Of a DNA stretch of 64,000 nucleotides, positions 61,377 to 64,000 are shown piece after piece (the stretch's first letter is position 1; every line of letters begins with the position of its first letter). Made by a program: the position numbers and the translations under genes. Source of the DNA: Alcanivorax sp. (GTDB lineage Bacteria > Pseudomonadota > Gammaproteobacteria > Pseudomonadales > Alcanivoracaceae); contig NZ_CP051240.1 of NCBI RefSeq assembly GCF_017794965.1, positions 2,418,001-2,482,000 of the forward strand, written 5' to 3'. A model generated the notes under the pieces. That model was not told the DNA's origin and searched no databases. It saw only the letters and a program-made list of their open reading frames with translations.

Positions 61377-62669
61377 ATGCTGAGCTGGGACGAATTCAAT
61401 GCGCAAGAGACGCCTGCCGCCAAGCCGCAACCAAAGCCCGCAACGCCGCCGCAATCTGAGACGGTTTCTGACCAAGCGGCATCTGCACCTCAAGCACCGG
61501 CACCGGGAAGTGCAGCGGATGCTGGAAATTCAGGAAGCGATGAGCTGCGAGGACGAACCGACAACGCGGTAAGCGACGCCGTTGAGCGCGCCCAGGCCGC
61601 CGTTGCCGACATGGACGTGGCCGAGGGTGTGGCCGAACTGGAAGGCACCGCAGGCCGTGTGGAAGTTGACGACAAGCGCATGATCAACTGCCGCGCCGAC
61701 CTCAACCAGCTGGTACCGTTCAAGTACGACTGGGCATGGCAGAAATACCTGGATGGCTGCGCCAACCACTGGATGCCCCAGGAAGTAAACATGAACGCCG
61801 ACCTGGCGCTTTGGAAAAAGCCTGATGGCCTGACTGACGACGAGCGTCGCATCGTCAAGCGTAACCTGGGCTTCTTCTCCACCGCCGATTCCCTGGTTGC
61901 CAACAACCTGGTGCTGGCCATCTACCGCCTGATCACCAACCCGGAGTGTCGCCAGTACATCCTGCGTCAGTCCTTCGAAGAAGCGATCCACACCCACGCC
62001 TACCAGTACTGCATTGAGTCCCTGGGCATGGATGAAGGTGAAATCTTCAACATGTACCGCGAGATTCCCGCCGTAGCCAAGAAGGCCCAGTGGGGCATCC
62101 AGTACACCCGCGACCTGTCCGATCCGGAATTCAAGACCGGCACCGTGGAAACCGACAAGGCACTGCTGGAAAACCTGATCGCGTTCTACTGCGTACTGGA
62201 AGGCATCTTCTTCTACTGCGGCTTCACCCAGATCCTCTCCATGGGCCGCCGCAACAAGATGACCGGCGTGGCCGAGCAGTTCCAGTACATCCTGCGTGAC
62301 GAATCCATGCACGTGAACTTCGGCGTGGACGTGATCAACCAGATCAAACTGGAAAACCCGCACCTGTGGGACCAGGCCATGCGCGACAAGGCCACCCAGA
62401 TGATCCTGGAAGGCACCGAGCTGGAAATCCAGTACGCCCGCGACACCATGCCCCGCGGTGTCCTCGGCATGAACGCCGCCATGATGGAAGAGTACCTGCA
62501 GTTCATCGCCAACCGCCGTCTCGCCCAGCTGGGCCTGCCGGAGCAGTTCAAAGGCGTGAACAACCCCTTCCCGTGGATGAGCGAAATCATGGACCTGCGC
62601 AAAGAGAAGAACTTCTTCGAAACGCGGGTCACCGAATACCAGGTCGGCGGCGCGCTGAGCTGGGATTAA
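61377..62669 (+). CDS. nrdB: Class Ia ribonucleotide reductase beta subunit
   Basis: Provides the diferric-tyrosyl radical for NrdA; 430 aa. Iron ligands and Tyr are visible: EEAIHTHAYQYCIES contains the Glu, His and radical Tyr (E-x-x-H-x-x-x-Y spacing as in E. coli E115, H118, Y122), LEGIFFYCGF and RDESMHVNFG give the remaining Glu/His ligands. The N-terminal 75 residues are low-complexity (Ala, Pro, Glu) and unlike E. coli. The ATG at 61377 follows GGAATGGAGAGAACAC. Confidence 0.95.
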   Translation: MLSWDEFNAQETPAAKPQPKPATPPQSETVSDQAASAPQAPAPGSAADAGNSGSDELRGRTDNAVSDAVERAQAAVADMDVAEGVAELEGTAGRVEVDDKRMINCRADLNQLVPFKYDWAWQKYLDGCANHWMPQEVNMNADLALWKKPDGLTDDERRIVKRNLGFFSTADSLVANNLVLAIYRLITNPECRQYILRQSFEEAIHTHAYQYCIESLGMDEGEIFNMYREIPAVAKKAQWGIQYTRDLSDPEFKTGTVETDKALLENLIAFYCVLEGIFFYCGFTQILSMGRRNKMTGVAEQFQYILRDESMHVNFGVDVINQIKLENPHLWDQAMRDKATQMILEGTELEIQYARDTMPRGVLGMNAAMMEEYLQFIANRRLAQLGLPEQFKGVNNPFPWMSEIMDLRKEKNFFETRVTEYQVGGALSWD

Positions 62670-62681
62670 GCAAAAAACATA

Positions 62682-62708
62682 GGGCGCTTCGGCGCCCTTT
62701 TGTTTTTT
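62682..62708 (+). terminator. Terminator after nrdB
   Basis: Stem GGGCGC, loop TTCG, GCGCCC followed by TTTTGTTTTTT. Confidence 0.9.
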
Positions 62709-62742
62709 AACGCAGCACGCTTCACGCAACAGGCAACACGCT
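62709..62742. repeat. Heptad repeat after the nrdB terminator
   Basis: Seven-bp units GCAGCAC, GCTTCAC, GCAACAG and GCAACAC in a single arm, directly adjacent to the terminator's T-run. Confidence 0.75.
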
Positions 62743-62842
62743 AAACCAACAACTCTTTCTCACCTTGTAGAGAACTAATGATTCCAGCCTGTCACAAGGG
62801 GCTTCAGATTCAAGAATAGAGAGCAAGGGAGAAAAACAACTG

Positions 62843-63631
62843 ATGAGAGAAATAATCGAGGCAGTAAACGCAAGAATTAAAGCCCCCTATTTCGGCTACA
62901 CCGCACTCACATTCATAGCACTAAATTGGCGGGGAATATTTCTTCTCAGTACAACAAACGCCTCTCCTCTGGAGCGATTAGCCATATTTGATAGCCATAC
63001 AAGCTTCAACTCCCTAGTAATCCTTCCCCTAATTATTGGCGCAGCCGTTGCAGTAGCCTCACCTTGGATTCACTTTGTTTTCAGCTTCATTTCCAGAAAG
63101 CCCACCGCACTAATAGACAACCTTTACCTAGAAGCAGAACACAAAAGAACCATACGCCAAACAGAGCTAGAACAGTCTCGGGCAGACCTCTTCGCTGTTA
63201 AAGAGAAAGAACTAATTGAAAGGGCACATAGAGATCAAAAAGTTGCCGACATCGAAGATGCGGAGACAAAAGAAAAGTTAATTGCACAACTAGAAAACCT
63301 TAGGAAGGAGCGGGATCGGCTTACCGAAAAACTTGATGGCCAACCAAGTAATCAAAAGCAGACTACTATCCCCCTGTCTAATGAAGCAGCCCAGATATTG
63401 AAAGCTGCCTCAAACAGTAAAGATGGCACTATTATGAAGTCAGAGTCTCTAGGTCTTTGCTCTATAGAGGCCGGAGGAATGGCCTTTGGTGCAAAGAGCC
63501 CCAGAGACTACGCAAAAAGCGAAGCAGCACTAGACGAATTAATGTCAAAAGACTTGGTTAAATCTTCTGGCAACCAAGGGATAATGTTCGATCTAACGCA
63601 TCTAGGTTGGCAGACCGCTGATACGTTATAA
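62843..63631 (+). CDS. AT-rich membrane protein with coiled coil and C-terminal domain, 262 aa
   Basis: Unrecognised. Two membrane helices lie near residues 18-35 (FGYTALTFIALNWRGIFLLS) and 55-82 (LVILPLIIGAAVAVASPWIH), then a long charged coiled coil (about 95-165, e.g. REKELIERAHRDQKVADIED without strict heptads) and a compact C-terminal domain (ILKAASNSKDGTIMKSESLG through FDLTHLGWQTADTL) of winged-helix appearance. The base composition is clearly poorer in GC than its neighbours, with frequent AGA, ATA, CTA and TTA codons, which points to recent acquisition. The ATG at 62843 follows AGGGAG. Architecture resembles a membrane-anchored sensor in phage-defence loci, but no motif proves this. 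Confidence 0.6.
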   Translation: MREIIEAVNARIKAPYFGYTALTFIALNWRGIFLLSTTNASPLERLAIFDSHTSFNSLVILPLIIGAAVAVASPWIHFVFSFISRKPTALIDNLYLEAEHKRTIRQTELEQSRADLFAVKEKELIERAHRDQKVADIEDAETKEKLIAQLENLRKERDRLTEKLDGQPSNQKQTTIPLSNEAAQILKAASNSKDGTIMKSESLGLCSIEAGGMAFGAKSPRDYAKSEAALDELMSKDLVKSSGNQGIMFDLTHLGWQTADTL

Positions 63632-63734
63632 CCAATAGCAAAGCGGCAGAAGGAGGATGAGCAGCCGTCAAAAACCTCGACTGCCCTTTTATCGAGCCAC
63701 AAGCAACCCCCTACGAAACAACAAGACGCGCCCT

Positions 63735-63782
63735 GTGGGAGCGTGCCTGCCTGCATGCGAATGGGGCGCTCGGATCGCCCTG
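63735..63782 (+). repeat. REP-like element
   Basis: TGTGGGAGCGTGCCTGCCTG then GCATGCGA and, after a short gap, CTCGGATCGCCC matches the REP-like family. The remainder of 63632-63959 shows nothing else supportable. Confidence 0.6.
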
Positions 63783-63959
63783 CTTCAGCCCGCTGGCCCG
63801 CGGTTTTGAACCGTTCGCGAAAAGCGCCCGACCATCCATCACAAACGCTCAAAGTTTAACCAAATAGCGGCAATTGCCGTTTGTTTTACGCCCCTATCGT
63901 TGGCAACATGGAAGAGAGTCTGGATGCAACGGACTCATCAAACCATCAGGAGGCTTCGC

Positions 63960-64000
63960 ATGAGCGACTACGAGAAAGACGAATACCTGAGTGAAGAGTA
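63960..64000 (+). CDS. Start of a gene cut by the window edge
   Basis: ATG at 63960 preceded by AGGAGGCTTCGC, a near-perfect ribosome-binding site. The first 13 codons read MSDYEKDEYLSEE, acidic and hydrophilic; nothing more can be said about function. Confidence 0.6.
   Translation, partial: MSDYEKDEYLSEE

Overview
This window looks like ordinary chromosome from a GC-rich marine gammaproteobacterium, most like Alcanivorax or a close relative. That is an inference from the gene set: a PraB-like alkane-oxidation-associated protein, LpxO-type hydroxylase, monofunctional Sat ATP sulfurylase, rimB-rimK operon, two-ATP-cone NrdA, a GlyGly-CTERM protein and REP-like intergenic repeats. No rRNA, tRNA, CRISPR array, prophage or complete insertion sequence was seen. 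The left edge cuts a RegB-type sensor kinase and the right edge cuts a new gene after 13 codons.

Layout. 1-7.8 kb: redox two-component pair regB-regA, the outer-membrane translocation module tamA-tamB, and a hotdog thioesterase. 7.8-16.7 kb: a GlyGly-CTERM surface protein, proS, a divergent DUF4062/orphan-ParA pair, and an AidB-like acyl-CoA dehydrogenase with its TetR regulator. 16.7-18.3 kb: a gene-free repeat region. 18.3-30.5 kb: chrA, recQ, an MgtC-like protein, an rhlE-type helicase, an unrecognised cytosolic protein, the PraB-like protein, lpxO, an MscS channel with an overlapping LssY-domain lipoprotein, and two very small genes. 30.7-41.9 kb: a DUF4397 lipoprotein, sat, an operon gloA-rimB-rimK-aspartoacylase-like, a beta-propeller lipoprotein, argG, rnt and a 2-Cys peroxiredoxin. 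42-51 kb: iron-linked genes (PepSY membrane protein, monothiol glutaredoxin, Fur-box TonB receptor), an orphan hydantoinase B, argD-argF and an orphan FbpC-like ATPase. 51-64 kb: two tandem GGDEF proteins, glpK, rstB/rstA-like regulators, nrdA-nrdB, and an AT-rich membrane/coiled-coil gene.

The strongest unexplained signal is between the genes. At least 15 intergenic sites carry short degenerate tandem repeats with a 7-bp period, in several unrelated sequence families. Most occur as two arms in inverted orientation bracketing a core. Six of the eight convergent gene pairs carry them. In five genes the stop codon itself lies inside the array, and the array supplies the last residues of an ABC ATPase. 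Three modules share a nearly identical GC-rich terminator core although their flanking genes are unrelated. A second family of REP-like palindromes, a 298-bp MITE-like element, and a block of inverted modular repeats at 16.9-18.1 kb add to a large repeat load in an otherwise conventional region.
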